Part shown: positions 44,119 through 54,866 of the stretch, piece after piece
Numbering within the stretch: the first letter of the stretch is position 1
How the letters are laid out: each line of letters starts with the position of its first letter
NCBI GenBank assembly: GCA_027603945.1
Contig: JADIIU010000003.1
Span: 248,001-312,000 of the forward strand
DNA: 64,000 nt
Origin: Terramyces sp. JEL0728
Lineage: Eukaryota; Chytridiomycota; Chytridiomycetes; Rhizophydiales; Terramycetaceae
Reading direction: 5' to 3'
Notes under the pieces: generated by a model
Told to the model about the DNA's origin: nothing
The model's input: the letters and a program-made list of their open reading frames with translations, nothing else
Database searches by the model: none
Translations under genes and position numbers: made by a program

Positions 44119-44144
44119 TCCAACTTTTTTTTTGAAATTCAAAA
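44119..44144. promoter_or_regulatory. 26-bp bidirectional promoter region, TAF5 / mS45
   Basis: Only 26 bp lie between divergent start codons, largely a T/A-rich tract. Both 5' UTRs and core promoters must overlap each other or the opposite coding sequence. Confidence 0.6.
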
Positions 44145-45024
44145 ATGATGTTGCTCAGACGAACTCCTAAAAGACAATTATTTCTTCGATATAGTACACA
44201 AACCGAGCCAGCTGTCGCTGAGGAATCTGCTCAGGAAACTCAGGAAATAGTGCAAGAAACTGTCAAAGAAACTGTCACAGAAACAGCAAGTGATGACCCA
44301 CTGCATCAATATCTAGAGCCAAAGCTTCGCAATTTCGTAAAGAAGGATAGAGTAATTTGAATTGATGATTAGCCATTCCCAATGAATCCATATTTTAAAC
44401 CACAACCACCACTTTCAAACAAAACGAGACAGGAAATATTTGACTTGTATGAAGAGGATAGCACAAAATGGACTCTGCGACAATTGGCGGACAAGTTTGG
44501 AATTTCAATTGTCAGAACTGAAGCCATCCTAAGACTGAAAACATTGGGAAAGAATGTAATTGATTCTAATGGTAGATGAATTTGAAACTTACAGAGCCAT
44601 TGGTTGAAGGAATGGAACAAATGCTTGGTAAAGCCTCTACCGAGTCTCGTTTGGAACCGCTGAAAGAAACTGTATTGGCTGCTAACAAACCATTTATCCA
44701 GCTGCTAGATGAAGAAAAACACTTGTCTCCAGAGGTAATTTGAAATAACACCAGGATGCAGCCGTATTGCTGAAATTGAAACCACAGGAAAATTTTGACA
44801 AGACTCTCAACAAGAAATTCAAAGTGTTTGAAGAGTCTGCAAAACCATCACCAATGGAAACTGATACATTCAAAGGTGGCAAAACGTCTTTCATGATTAC
44901 CGATACATCGAGTGGTCAGTTATTTATAAGAGAAAAGAACGGCGATTTCAGAAAAGCCAGCACAAGCGAAGTCTGGCTGAAACGTAATGGCAAACCAAAA
45001 GGATTTGCTATGGGCCCTAGATAA
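44145..45024 (+). CDS. Mitochondrial small ribosomal subunit protein mS45 (Bot1/MRPS35 type)
   Basis: A 271-residue protein of the eukaryotic mitochondrial regulator family (PF12298), a component of the fungal mitoribosomal small subunit. The presequence MMLLRRTPKRQLFLRYS is followed by a Glu/Thr-rich stretch. The domain then has NPYFKPQPPLSNKTRQEIF and LRQLADKFGISIVRTEAILRLK. The C-terminus contains SGQLFIREKNGDFRKAS. Introns: 44352-44372, 44572-44594 (23 nt) and 44735-44754. Its stop is 15 nt from the stop of the convergent TBC gene. Confidence 0.85.
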
Positions 45025-45038
45025 ATGATTAAAATATA

Positions 45039-48000
45039 TTAAGGTTGTTCCAAGTTCATCTTTTCGACTTCAAGCGATACTTCATCAAGTTCCCCAAACC
45101 CGCTTTCTCTCAACAAATCATCAACTACGATTAGTATCAAAAACCTTCGTCTAGCAGTGCCTTGTCATCGATATGTTCTGCTTCCACAGGCTGTTCTACC
45201 TGTTTAACAGAAGGCACAACCCCACCTTCAGGGCTGTCATCGCCCACAGCTTTCTCTCCAGGAGTCTTTTTGCCAACCATTTTATCGCCTAACCCTGTTG
45301 CCCATTTTATGCTTCCAGTGAAAATAGACTCGGTTATTTCTCTCGCTGGCACAGTCTTTACATTTGTGTATACTCCGCTTTTAGTTTCATTCAGCACAAA
45401 GGTGGAATTGAACGTCGCAAAGTATTCCACTAAGAATTCATCTGAAATAACCAATTCTTGAAAGTCGGCAAAGGTCAGAGCAAATGAGTCGCCTGGTTTT
45501 GAAGCAAATGCCCTATTCAGCAGGGCAGATACTGAAGATAACGGAGCATCCCCTTGCATCTTGCGGAAGAGGAACAGCAGCGATTCAGATAACTGTATTG
45601 TGTCTTCTCTAGTTAGTTTCCCATCTTGATCAGAATCGTGAAGGGTAAAAAACATCTGAAGGGTTCCACCAGAATGCATAATATCAGATAATCCAGTTAC
45701 AATGTCCTGTAAATCAACTAGACCATCTCCATTTTTGTCAAACACTCTTTTAAAGAGCAGTGATAGGAAAAACGCTCCTTGGACTGAGGTGGTTGCAAAC
45801 TGTCTGGTGTCATCGTCTTCCTCTGTGTCGACAGCCCAATTGCATATATGGCTCATAAATTTATTGAATTCGTTGGTGCTGATTTTGTCTTGGGCTTTTT
45901 TGGAATTGTTATAATACTGAATGGTTGAAAATGCATCGCAGACATACAGCAATTCATCCTTGGAAAATTTGTATGTAGTTTTAAGTTGTCTAATGGTAGA
46001 TTTCTTGGAATATAAATCCATTGATTGAATGACTTCCAATTGAATGGATTTTCGCAGAGACACAATTAAATCTGTAGTGACATTCTGGAATTCTTTATAG
46101 GCACAAAGCATTAATTGATTGAATTTGGTTGATTGGCGTGCAACTTTTCCATTATTTTCCACTGGCTGGGTTTCGCCTAGCTTTGTAAAATACGTCTTTA
46201 AAATATTCCTAGCTTTAACTTGTGCTTACATGAATTCTCCTTCATCTTTGATTTTAAGAATTTCTTCGCCATTTACTTTGAGAATCGCCAAACCCATTTG
46301 GAACAGGAACTTTGCCCCTTCCATGAAAAAGCAGTCGAGCACTCGCAAAGCATAAGGCAGCGGGAATGAATTTACATATAGGGTTAAAAACCACGGTAGA
46401 CAGGCAACAGAGAGTTGAATCTCGTATTTCTGCAGATGATCACCTAAAACTGGCATGAACTGCTTCACTAGTTTTTCAAAAACATTGTTGTCAATGACGG
46501 CCCCGACCATGTTTACACTAAGTTAGAACAGACATACGTATAATAATTTGGCAGCATCTTCTCACATAGCACCGTCAACAACCAGAATGCCTGTTCTTCG
46601 GTCATGTAGATCAAGAGAACACTCACAATAATGTTCATTGCTTGACAGTACCCAATTTCAGGATCATGGAATGAATAGGCATACAGCACTCTTCGCAGAG
46701 AGTCTATACCTTCTGGATTTTGATATGCTTTGTACTCTGGCAGACTCCTATTTAAATCCTTTTCGATCTCCTCGATCGACAAAGACTTGTATCCAATATG
46801 ATCGGCATGCAGTTTCTCATAGTACCCTTCTCTTGCAAACCGTTTGTGAATTGCTCCAGAACAAACTTCCCATAACTCCCCTCTCAGGGAATTAGGCAAC
46901 CCGACACGAACAAGCTTGATAAAGGTCGGCAGTCTGACTGTGGTTAAATTGCGGCCAAATTCTCTAAAGTAGGACAGCCAAAATCTGATCTTTTGTTTTT
47001 CATTTGTCCTAAGTTAGTAAAAGATACTTTTTCTGATCAACAGGGTACTCGAAAACTGCTCCTAAACCCTTTGCAACATTTTCTTTTCCTGCGAGCAGCT
47101 CTTCGGAGGGACAGGTGGCTAAAAACGGCTTGAGCTTTTTCATGGATGCAACATGCTCCTGCAAGCGATCTTTGAGGATTCCACAAAACTTGTCAGATGT
47201 AGCTTTGTCAGTGGTGAATTGGAATAGCAATTTTAGATTGTGTCTGGCGGTAATTGCAACAGTTGAGTTTTGCGTATTAATTCTTTCTACTCTCATTACT
47301 GCAAAAAATGGTAGGGTTAGCTGGCATTGATATTTGGCTGTAGAAATAAAGCAAATAAAGTTTTGAGAAAGGTATATCATTCCGTGGAAATTGTTGTTTG
47401 TTCCCGAGATTGAGCAAATACATATTGTCTCCTCCAAAATTTTGTCTGTTGTTGGAATTGAAAATAACGACTGAAAAGCTTCATTTTTCTTTTGGGCTTC
47501 AAACAAGTGTTTTAGCGGTTTGTGATCTGGGTTGTTCAAAAACTCCACCACGGCTGTAGGTTGCGCACGTATTTCGTCTGATTCATTCTGGGTGGATTGT
47601 CCTGGTGCTGGCTCGGTAGCAGTTGAGTGCAGCAGTTTCATCATCGCCAAGTTCAACAAATACTCAATTAATTCAAAAGTTTCATCTCTCTGGAACAAGT
47701 TTGAGAAAAAGTGCTGTTGGTAAGTCGAGAATTACATTGATCTTGTTTTTTGTTACTATTTTGATAGCATCCGAGACCATTCCTCTTTTTGATCTTTCTT
47801 TGGATATTTCGGTGATTTGCTTTAGCTCAATCACGACTTTGGTTTCAGCACCAAGGATTGAAGAGTAAAAGCAAATATACGACATTGACATATAAAGCCA
47901 TCCTTGATTCAGTAATTTTTGGTGATAAGAGCAGGAATAGAAATTCACAAATTTCTCATCTTCAGGCATCCTAAACAACTGCCTCCACGATCTCGCTGCA

Positions 48001-48254
48001 GCTCTGTATTTTGCATCGGTTGATTTTTCATCTGAGCCTCCATCTTGGTCAATTGGAATCTACCTGGATTATGGACCAACGACATGAATTTTGACATTCC
48101 ATAAGCTTCCTTGTCTGATTCATCTTCCAACTCATTTATTTCATTCAACACGTTTTCTGGTTAAATGTTATTCTACCTTCTATCCATTTCCAATCTTGCT
48201 GAATTTCCCGCAGGGTTTCTGCCGCCTATTTTAAGGAGCGATTACACTAACCAT
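45039..48254 (-). CDS. GRAM-TBC-EF-hand RabGAP (TBC1D8/9-like)
   Basis: A 1017-residue Rab GTPase-activating protein. After an acidic N-terminus with WKWIEENVL come two GRAM domains (about residues 90-190 and 250-370), then the TBC domain. The TBC domain carries the arginine-finger motif IEKDLNR and the glutamine-finger motif GYCQAMN, so it should be catalytically active. Near residue 800 two EF-hands are seen (DKNGDGLVDLQDI, DSDQDGKLTREDT). Eight introns of 19-22 nt: 48226, 48157, 48044, 47714, 47009, 46518, 46209 and 45125 (lower ends). The first exon codes for MVS only. The exon sum is divisible by three. Confidence 0.93.
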
Positions 48255-48785
48255 CTTGCCATTGTTTACATCTGGAGTTTTTACTCTGAATATAATTCTA
48301 TATGGCGGCTGTTTTGTTTCAAATCTACGTTATCTGGGGCTTACACATTCTGTACTGTAGCCCATATGTTTTTCAGCATTGTCTTGTTTTCATTCCCTTG
48401 ATATTTTTGCAGCAAAAAACAGCTGCTCTCCTGATATTAGATGATAATAACCATCTCTGTTTGCCAGAGCGAAGACGGTTCAACTGCTGTCGGAAAGGTC
48501 CACATTTCACGATTTCGCGCCTGTTTTAAAAATTGGCAAAGCCTGCGTGAACATAATTGGCTAATTACAATCCACAAGCGAGCAGATATTTCGATTTTGA
48601 TGTGTGCTACTCACATTTTGATCAATTTGTTACAGATGGAGCTCATGTTTACTGTTGGTGCCAATACATGGAACACCATTGCGCATATGTGATACGATTC
48701 TTCAGCCTCGATGTTAGAATAACTTGGCCGCAGGGAAAGCAACAATTAGGCTCGAAAATTTAGCTTTCGCGACTTTCAATCTCGA
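48255..48785. other. Intergenic region, TBC gene / LRR protein
   Basis: About 530 bp between divergent genes. An open frame at 48557-48763 lacks an ATG and any recognisable motif. I see no RNA gene or repeat. Confidence 0.5.
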
Positions 48786-50180
48786 ATGGAAACATTTTTG
48801 GATTCGTTAAAGCGGAAATACCAAACAAACTATCCAGAATATGTAGAATTTTACAAAGAATTCCAATCCAAAGTCCAAGTTATTTCGAAAAAATACACAC
48901 ACCAACGATTTTTAACTTTTCTGCAAGAAATAGAGAAACTTGTAGAGTTACTTGAAAATGAAACTGGAATTGGGCTATATGGAGAAGCGGATAAAGCGAC
49001 CCTATCTCTTCTCTGCTTGGCACTGCAGAAAAACTGCACTGTTAAAGAAATTGGATTATCGGATTGTTTGCCTGATAATTTAGACCTGCTTGTTGATACG
49101 CTAAATGTAAATAAGAATATATCCGTTCTAGATATCGACTGTAAACCTTGACTAACTGGAGTAATCTTTGATTCCGCGCATGCTGACATGCTGCTCACTA
49201 GAGTAAATTGGTCCAGCACAAATCTAACTAAAATCTACTTTGGATGGGTCAAATGTGGACCTGGTGGACTTGGATCTTTATTCAAATCTCTGGCTAGTTT
49301 ATGTAGCTTGAAGGAGCTATCATTAGTCGGATGTGATTTAACTGATAGTGCTGCATTGGAGATGAAGCTATTACTAGAAAAAAGCAAATCGCTAAATGAG
49401 CTTGATATATCAAATAACAAGTTTGGAACGCTTACAATCGAATCTATAGTAGATGGAATCTTATCCTCCAATCGAATCGCAATGCTGGACCTGTCGTCCA
49501 ACTGTATCAACGATGCTGGAATTACGGCTATTGGGAAATTGCTGGCACATGCAAAGTCCGTGAAGGAGATAAAACTAGATCATTGCGATATTAGCGCGGC
49601 TGGAATGGCAGTATTTGCAAATAGTATTTCTCAAAACAGTACTTTGAAATTTCTATCGCTCGAAGTGCTGAATTCTGACATAGACGCTGTCCGATTGCTA
49701 TTGAATGGTATATCTCAAAACAGATTTCTCACTGAATTAGTATTAAACAGAAAGGAAGATTATGACGGGGTATTGTTCTGCAAAGCTATTGGGAACATGC
49801 TAGCCAAGAATCGGGGATTAAAGACCCTTCATATTTTCAAACAGACAAAAGAAAACGAGCGGTATATACTAGAAGGGCTGCAAAAGAACTTTTATTTGAT
49901 TGATCTTCCTGGGTTCGAATCGTTTAGGCAAATTCAAAGTCGCAATATAAATGTGCAAACCTCTCGAGCAAGACAAGCACTGCTAGCAGCCCGGCTACTG
50001 CAGCTGCTACCATTGCCAAACGAAATTATTGAATTAATTTTTATCTGGAAATGCACAGAATGTCTTTTACATCCATCAGATATTGAAAAGATGCTCCTGT
50101 TATTAAATACAGAGACAATTGGCAAATTTGACTTTAAGACTGCATTTAATGTGGAAAATTTATTGAATCAAATAAACTGA
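48786..50180 (+). CDS. Intracellular leucine-rich repeat protein (RNI-like)
   Basis: A 457-residue protein without signal peptide or TM helix. The N-terminal 60 residues are helical. The rest holds about nine ribonuclease-inhibitor-type LRRs (LKELSLVGCDLTDSAALEM, LNELDISNNKFGTLTIESI, IAMLDLSSNCINDAGITAI, VKEIKLDHCDISAAGMAVF). The C-terminal 100 residues are helical and contain LLPLPNEIIELIFIW, which resembles a short F-box-like segment. One 21-nt intron (49141-49161). This LRR type serves as a protein-binding scaffold; a ubiquitin-ligase adaptor role is only suggested by the F-box-like stretch. Confidence 0.75.
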
Positions 50181-50538
50181 CTATTGTGCAATTACTGTTT
50201 CGGTTTTAAATGCTGTTTTAACAAGAGTTTTTTTATAGTTCAGGGACATTTTGATTGTTTCGTTAATCATTGAACTTTGAATAATATGCAGAATCATAAA
50301 GAATGTTATAAATGCAGACATGTCTTGATAAACTATATCACTACCCAGTAGAGCGGTTTCGTTCCTGATATATTTCACCAAAAGGTAGCCGGCGATCAAT
50401 TTTAAATAATTGTGAAAGCTCTCCAAGTTGGATAGATCGTTTGAGTTTAGGGAATGAAACTTTAGCTTTACAAGATACAAGGATATCAAAATAGGCGGGG
50501 TAGAATTCCAGATGAACATCCAAAAAACTGGCGCATCA
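50181..50538 (-). pseudogene. 5'-truncated, frameshifted relic of the adjacent 7TM gene
   Basis: The translation (DAPVFWMFIWNSTPPILISL, later AGYLLVKYIRNETALLGSD, IVYQDMSAF, INETIKMSLNY) matches the C-terminal third of the protein encoded at 50562-52143. In the middle, the matching ELSQLFKIDRRLP segment is in another frame and about ten residues of the next TM helix are deleted. No upstream receptor sequence remains. It lies 24 bp downstream of its parent in the same orientation, as expected of a partial tandem duplication that decayed. Confidence 0.85.
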
Positions 50539-50561
50539 TTAATTTATTCACATTCTCGAGA

Positions 50562-52143
50562 TCAATTCTTTGAATCAGCTACCGTTTTAAACAAACTTTC
50601 CGGCTGCGCAGTAGTTTGAATAGTTTGGGTGAATTGATACTGCAAAGAAATCCTGATAGTTTCGTTAATCCTTGAAGAAAGAATTACATGCACAATCATG
50701 AAAAATGTCCCAAAAGAAGTTACATCTTGGTAGACTATATCATTTCTCAATATCGGTGTTTGTAGTTTCAGGTATTTCAAAATCAAATAGCCAGAAATCA
50801 CCGCAATTTGCCCAGCGAGTAAAAGCGGAAGATGTCTATCAATTTGAAACAGTTTTTTGATAACCTCAGCATGCGATTTGTCGTTTTTGCTTGCAGTCAT
50901 GTATTTCAAAGTAATGAGTTTAAGTGAAATTAATAATGGGGGTGTGCAATTCCAGACAAACATGAATATGATCCAGAAATAACTGGCGTTATCCCAGCTA
51001 TTGAGAAAATTTGCGGTATTAGGGTCAACACTCAAAATATAATTGTTGTCGCCTCCATTTGCAAGATATTCATTGTAACTCGATCCCATACAAACCGCAT
51101 GCACAACAAATACAAAAACATGCAACACGTAAATCATATGCCTGGTCAGCTCAAAATTACTTTTGTTTTTGAAAGAAAGCAGCGTGGATGATATACCCAG
51201 TCCGCATAGTAAATAACAGTGAAGCGATATTGAAAAAGTTTTGCCGAAATTCTGCGAATATCGCCATTGATTCAATAACTGGAAAGGTTAAACGCCAAAA
51301 TAGCATTACCATAATTGACCAGAAAAAGAAGAAGAAATGGCTTATTAGTACTATATAATTTACGATTTTTAGTCGCTTTTTGTCTTTCAGGTATTGCATT
51401 ACTGTTGATACTGGTAGCGAAAGTGCGAGGGTAATCGCGATACCGAATACTACTGCGGCAATATAGTCTATTGCCGTATCGAATTGTGGAACTAGATCTA
51501 CTGTTGGTACATGCTGGTTCCATGAATAAAATTCTTGGGCAGTGGTAAACGTCTTTAGTTGGACAGTAATGTTTCCCAAATGAGGAGATTCAAGAACTTG
51601 CGCAGTTGTGTTGATTCCAATTTGGTCTAGAATGGCTCCTGTACAACCTTTTGACTCATAGTGACTGAAATCCCCATTTGTATCACATTTGAAGTAGTCG
51701 TCATAACATTGCTCTTTTTTTTCCAGCAGCAACATTGCTTCGTAGCCTAACAACGCGCTGCTATCTCCAATATTGGCAGCAAAAAGTAAGCAGTAGGTGA
51801 ATCCATTAGCACCAGTAGGAACAGATGCTTCCAGGTTGTCAATATCTTGGAACCAAGTGGTACTTCCGCTGAGGTATGGAAGTGACAGTGATGGATCCAG
51901 TGAATCTGTACACGCAATCCCGGGAATAGGGACATAACAATTTGCAGCATCGCCAACAGTTACATCGCCAAAGTGAAATCTAAAATACGAGGGAAAAGTT
52001 TCATTTAGTGTGGGATCATACGCAAATGGGTCGGATACATTAAACACGTATATTGTATCTGGTGGTCCTGCACAATGATGTTTAAAGTATTGATTTTCTA
52101 CGAGCAAGGTTGCGCTACATATTTCTATTAATAGCGGGAGCAT
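50562..52143 (-). CDS. 7TM protein with large cysteine-containing ectodomain
   Basis: About 515 residues. A signal-like start (MLPLLIEICSATLLV) leads into an ectodomain of about 240 residues with some ten cysteines and NxT sequons. Seven hydrophobic segments follow (AAVVFGIAITLALSLPV, YIVLISHFFFFFW, FWIIFMFVWNCTPPLLISL, LLLAGQIAVISGYLIL). One frame change near TM3 requires an intron: either 51252-51279 (28 nt) or 51160-51196 (37 nt). Both preserve the frame, and the 28-nt choice gives the better TM3 (CYLLCGLGISSTLL). I do not recognise the family; topology suggests a GPCR. It is unrelated in sequence to the 19-22 kb receptors. Confidence 0.7.
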
Positions 52144-52255
52144 TGGAAAAGAAAACCATTTATGTGGATGACATCACCCAACGCATTGCAGGACTGCAAA
52201 CAGCATTCGCAAAATGCTCTTTATAATTGAGATGCGTTTATTGAAAGAGTTTACA

Positions 52256-52696
52256 TTAACGGATGACCAACACAGGAGCTTGCACATGGTCCAAAAGGTA
52301 CTTTGACACAGAACCAAGAATCAATTTCTTGATGCTTCCCATTCCTCTTGACCCAACAATAACGAGCGAAGGATCAACTTGAGCAATCTTTGCCTCCAAT
52401 TCGGTTCTGGCATCACCAACCATAGTTGAAGTTTCCACTTTGTTATCTGGGAATTGGGCTTTTGATACAGACAAGAGGTTTTGTGCTGCCAACAGTGATT
52501 CGGCTTCGATGACTTTCCTGTGTTCTTCCAAGTCTTGGCGACTGATAGAGGGTGCTTGGTGTGCAGCGCGAACAGTGACAATTATAATGTGATCTGACGG
52601 AGTAATCATATTTGTTTTTGCCCATTCCAATGCACATTTGGAGGATTCTGAGCCATCAACAGCGATAAACACCTTTCTTTTATTTTCACCAGTCAT
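52256..52696 (-). CDS. Universal stress protein (UspA family), ATP-binding type
   Basis: A 146-residue single UspA domain: VFIAVDGSESSKCALEWA at the start and the nucleotide motif GSRGMGSIKKLILGSVS (G-x2-G-x9-GS) near the C-terminus, ending APVLVIR. Such proteins bind ATP and rise under stress. The gene has no intron. USP domains are common in bacteria, plants and many fungi, so origin by transfer is possible but unproven; base composition does not stand out. Confidence 0.93.
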   Translation of the reverse strand: MTGENKRKVFIAVDGSESSKCALEWAKTNMITPSDHIIIVTVRAAHQAPSISRQDLEEHRKVIEAESLLAAQNLLSVSKAQFPDNKVETSTMVGDARTELEAKIAQVDPSLVIVGSRGMGSIKKLILGSVSKYLLDHVQAPVLVIR

Positions 52697-52889
52697 TTTC
52701 TTTGATATGCTGCGGGGAATGTGTTGTATTTATACCATCGATTTCATCTCGAGTTTTTTATTGTAATCTTGACTCATCGTTTATGCAAGTTTCATCAATG
52801 GGAAATTGGAAATAATCCGGCGCATTAAATGTCTAGTACAATGATTACTTCACGAGGTTTAAATGCGGGTTGTCCAAGTAAAGTCTATT

Positions 52890-53569
52890 TTATTCCAATT
52901 TGGATTTCTTTAGAACCATATGATCGAATACCATTAAATTGCCGATATGTCTGGTATCTCTGATAAGCAATAGATTCCCAATGAATGAATTCAAAATCAT
53001 GGGCGATAAGAGATCCAGTATCCTTAAAGATAGATACCACACCGATCCCGTGAAACAACCGACAAGACCGCCAATCACTACTTGTTCGTAAGTGTGGTAC
53101 AACAAATGGACTCTGGAATAGGAAACAAGGAACCCAGCGGCTAGTAATCCAAGCATTAGACACGGTTTCATTATCCTGAATCTGAACTGCAGTTTGTACA
53201 ATGTGTACAGGATACAAAATGAACTGAAGAACCAGATGAATTGCGAATGCGATGAAGGCATCCCATATCCATGCCTCTTTGCTGATGGTCTGGGTAAACC
53301 AAAAAATACCTTGGCTGCTTGAAATACTGCTTCAAGAAATAATTCAGCAATTCATTAAGCAGCTGTCCAGCAAAGAAATAGATGGTTACAAGGTTCCTTT
53401 TCATTAAAACTAGGGTGGTAAAAGAGACGATTAATCCAATAGGAACAAGAGAAATGTAAGCCAATGGTTTCCCCAATATATCTGACGGGTCGTATTCTAC
53501 ATGAGTAAGAGATATGGACTTTAACGGCTGGGAACATGTACTGTCCTGATTTTGAAAAACTGGGTTCAT
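52890..53569 (-). CDS. CAX4: Dolichyldiphosphatase (DOLPP1/Cax4)
   Basis: Hydrolyses dolichyl diphosphate in the ER lumen to recycle the N-glycosylation carrier. The 219-residue, four- to five-TM PAP2 protein shows the phosphatase motifs KQYFKQPRP (KX6RP), GMPSSHSQF and SRVHLLYHTYEQV. The last has the DOLPP1-type ending rather than the usual H-x3-D. One 20-nt intron at 53290-53309 falls inside the first motif, between KQPR and PSAKR; splicing is needed to complete it. It pairs functionally with calreticulin in ER glycoprotein handling. Confidence 0.93.
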
Positions 53570-53611
53570 TTCAAAAAGCAAAATTCAAATTCAAAAATTA
53601 TATTTCAAAAT

Positions 53612-54706
53612 TCAAGCTTTACACTCTTCATGTGCTCTACGCAATGCTTCCAACCATATATTCTGATCTCCAACGCTGTCAGAGGATAATATCCAACTTC
53701 TCTTTGCAAGAACTAACTTTATACAATGCTGATCGCCCTTGTGTTTGTTTAGGATTGGGTCGATATCCAAAATGTCAATTACTGTTGCCAGCGGTAATAT
53801 CCTACGGACTTCGTATTCCTGCGTTAGAAAATATTACTTGTTGGTCTTTGTAGTATAATAATTTGCCTTTGCGCAGCACAAACCATCTCTTTTTCCAGCT
53901 CTTTACTCCTCCAATATTTTTTAGTTTCTGCAAGTAACCTTGACAGGCAATTGTATCTGTTTCCGGCGATACAGGTGACATTGGACACTCTTCATCTGAC
54001 GAATCTACACTTGGATTGGATCCCCAAGATTTGGAGAGTGGGCTGGTAACTTTAACTTCAACTACAGACGGTGATTTTTCCACAAATTTTACATGAGTGT
54101 CGCTCTTCTTTACTATAGGTATGGCTGCACTCTCTTCTATCACGATTGGCGATGGTTGCGATGCTGAAGATGCAACAGTTAGCACTGATACTTGGGTGGT
54201 AGTGGAAGGCTTCCTGCTAATCTGTCCGTCATCATGATGCGATGGATTTCTTGATAAAGGATGCTCTATAATTTGTTTAATATGGCTGACCCATTTCTCC
54301 ATCTGTACTTGATCTACTGCTTGCAAATAAAACACTCGTTCCCTGGTAACAATCCCAAATACAAATTGCTTCTTTTTGAGCTCAATTGGTGCAACCGAAT
54401 GTATTTTGTTTGTTGGTATTATATTCAGAATTTCATATTCCTTGTTAATTAATGCGTACTTTATCGTTTTGGTAGTAGCAGAGTCTGGTTGGGCGAAGGA
54501 CAAACCATCTGCGCTTCCAAGACTAAATTAGAATCGATTACTCTGCTGCGCTCGCCCTTCTTTTTCAAGTAATCGCTAATTACTGGCTGTTCATTAAACT
54601 GTTCAAGCTTTGCAACCTCCTCCTTTTCATCAGAATCATGATCGTCTTCGAGCACATCGTCTGAATCTTCTGTATCTGAGAAGGGATAATTTATCGGCTT
54701 ATTCAT
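53612..54706 (-). CDS. Tandem PH-domain protein
   Basis: A 345-residue adaptor. An acidic N-terminus (DTEDSDDVLEDDHDSDEKEE) precedes PH domain 1 (about residues 40-145: SDYLKKKGERSRSWKRRWFV to VQMEKWVSHIKQ). A Ser/Pro-rich linker carrying SPVSPETD sites for proline-directed kinases follows. PH domain 2 covers about 235-340 (GYLQKLKNIGGVKSWKKRW to NIWLEALRRAHEE). Introns, all 19 nt: 54523-54541, 54441-54459 and 53819-53837. Each restores a PH core segment. Phosphoinositide binding is likely for at least one domain, given the KKRWFVLR motifs; the partner is unknown. Confidence 0.88.
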
Positions 54707-54866
54707 CTTTGTTAATTTGATTTTACATCCAGCATTTTATTGGAAAGGTTTCAAGTTTCTGGCGCTGGAGTCACGTTATTGGGTGAAAAAAGAACACGAT
54801 GTGCACACTTATGAAGAATACAGATTGCGCTTTATTAATCGCAAATCGATTACACGATCGCGGCTA

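Noticed and set aside
48557..48763. Open frame upstream of the intracellular LRR gene.
   Set aside because: No ATG, no family resemblance, no splice-compatible neighbours; treated as intergenic.
49905..49925. GGTTCGAATC, resembling a tRNA B box.
   Set aside because: It lies inside the LRR coding sequence and no cloverleaf can be formed around it. A similar match at about 4064 is inside the hexokinase gene.
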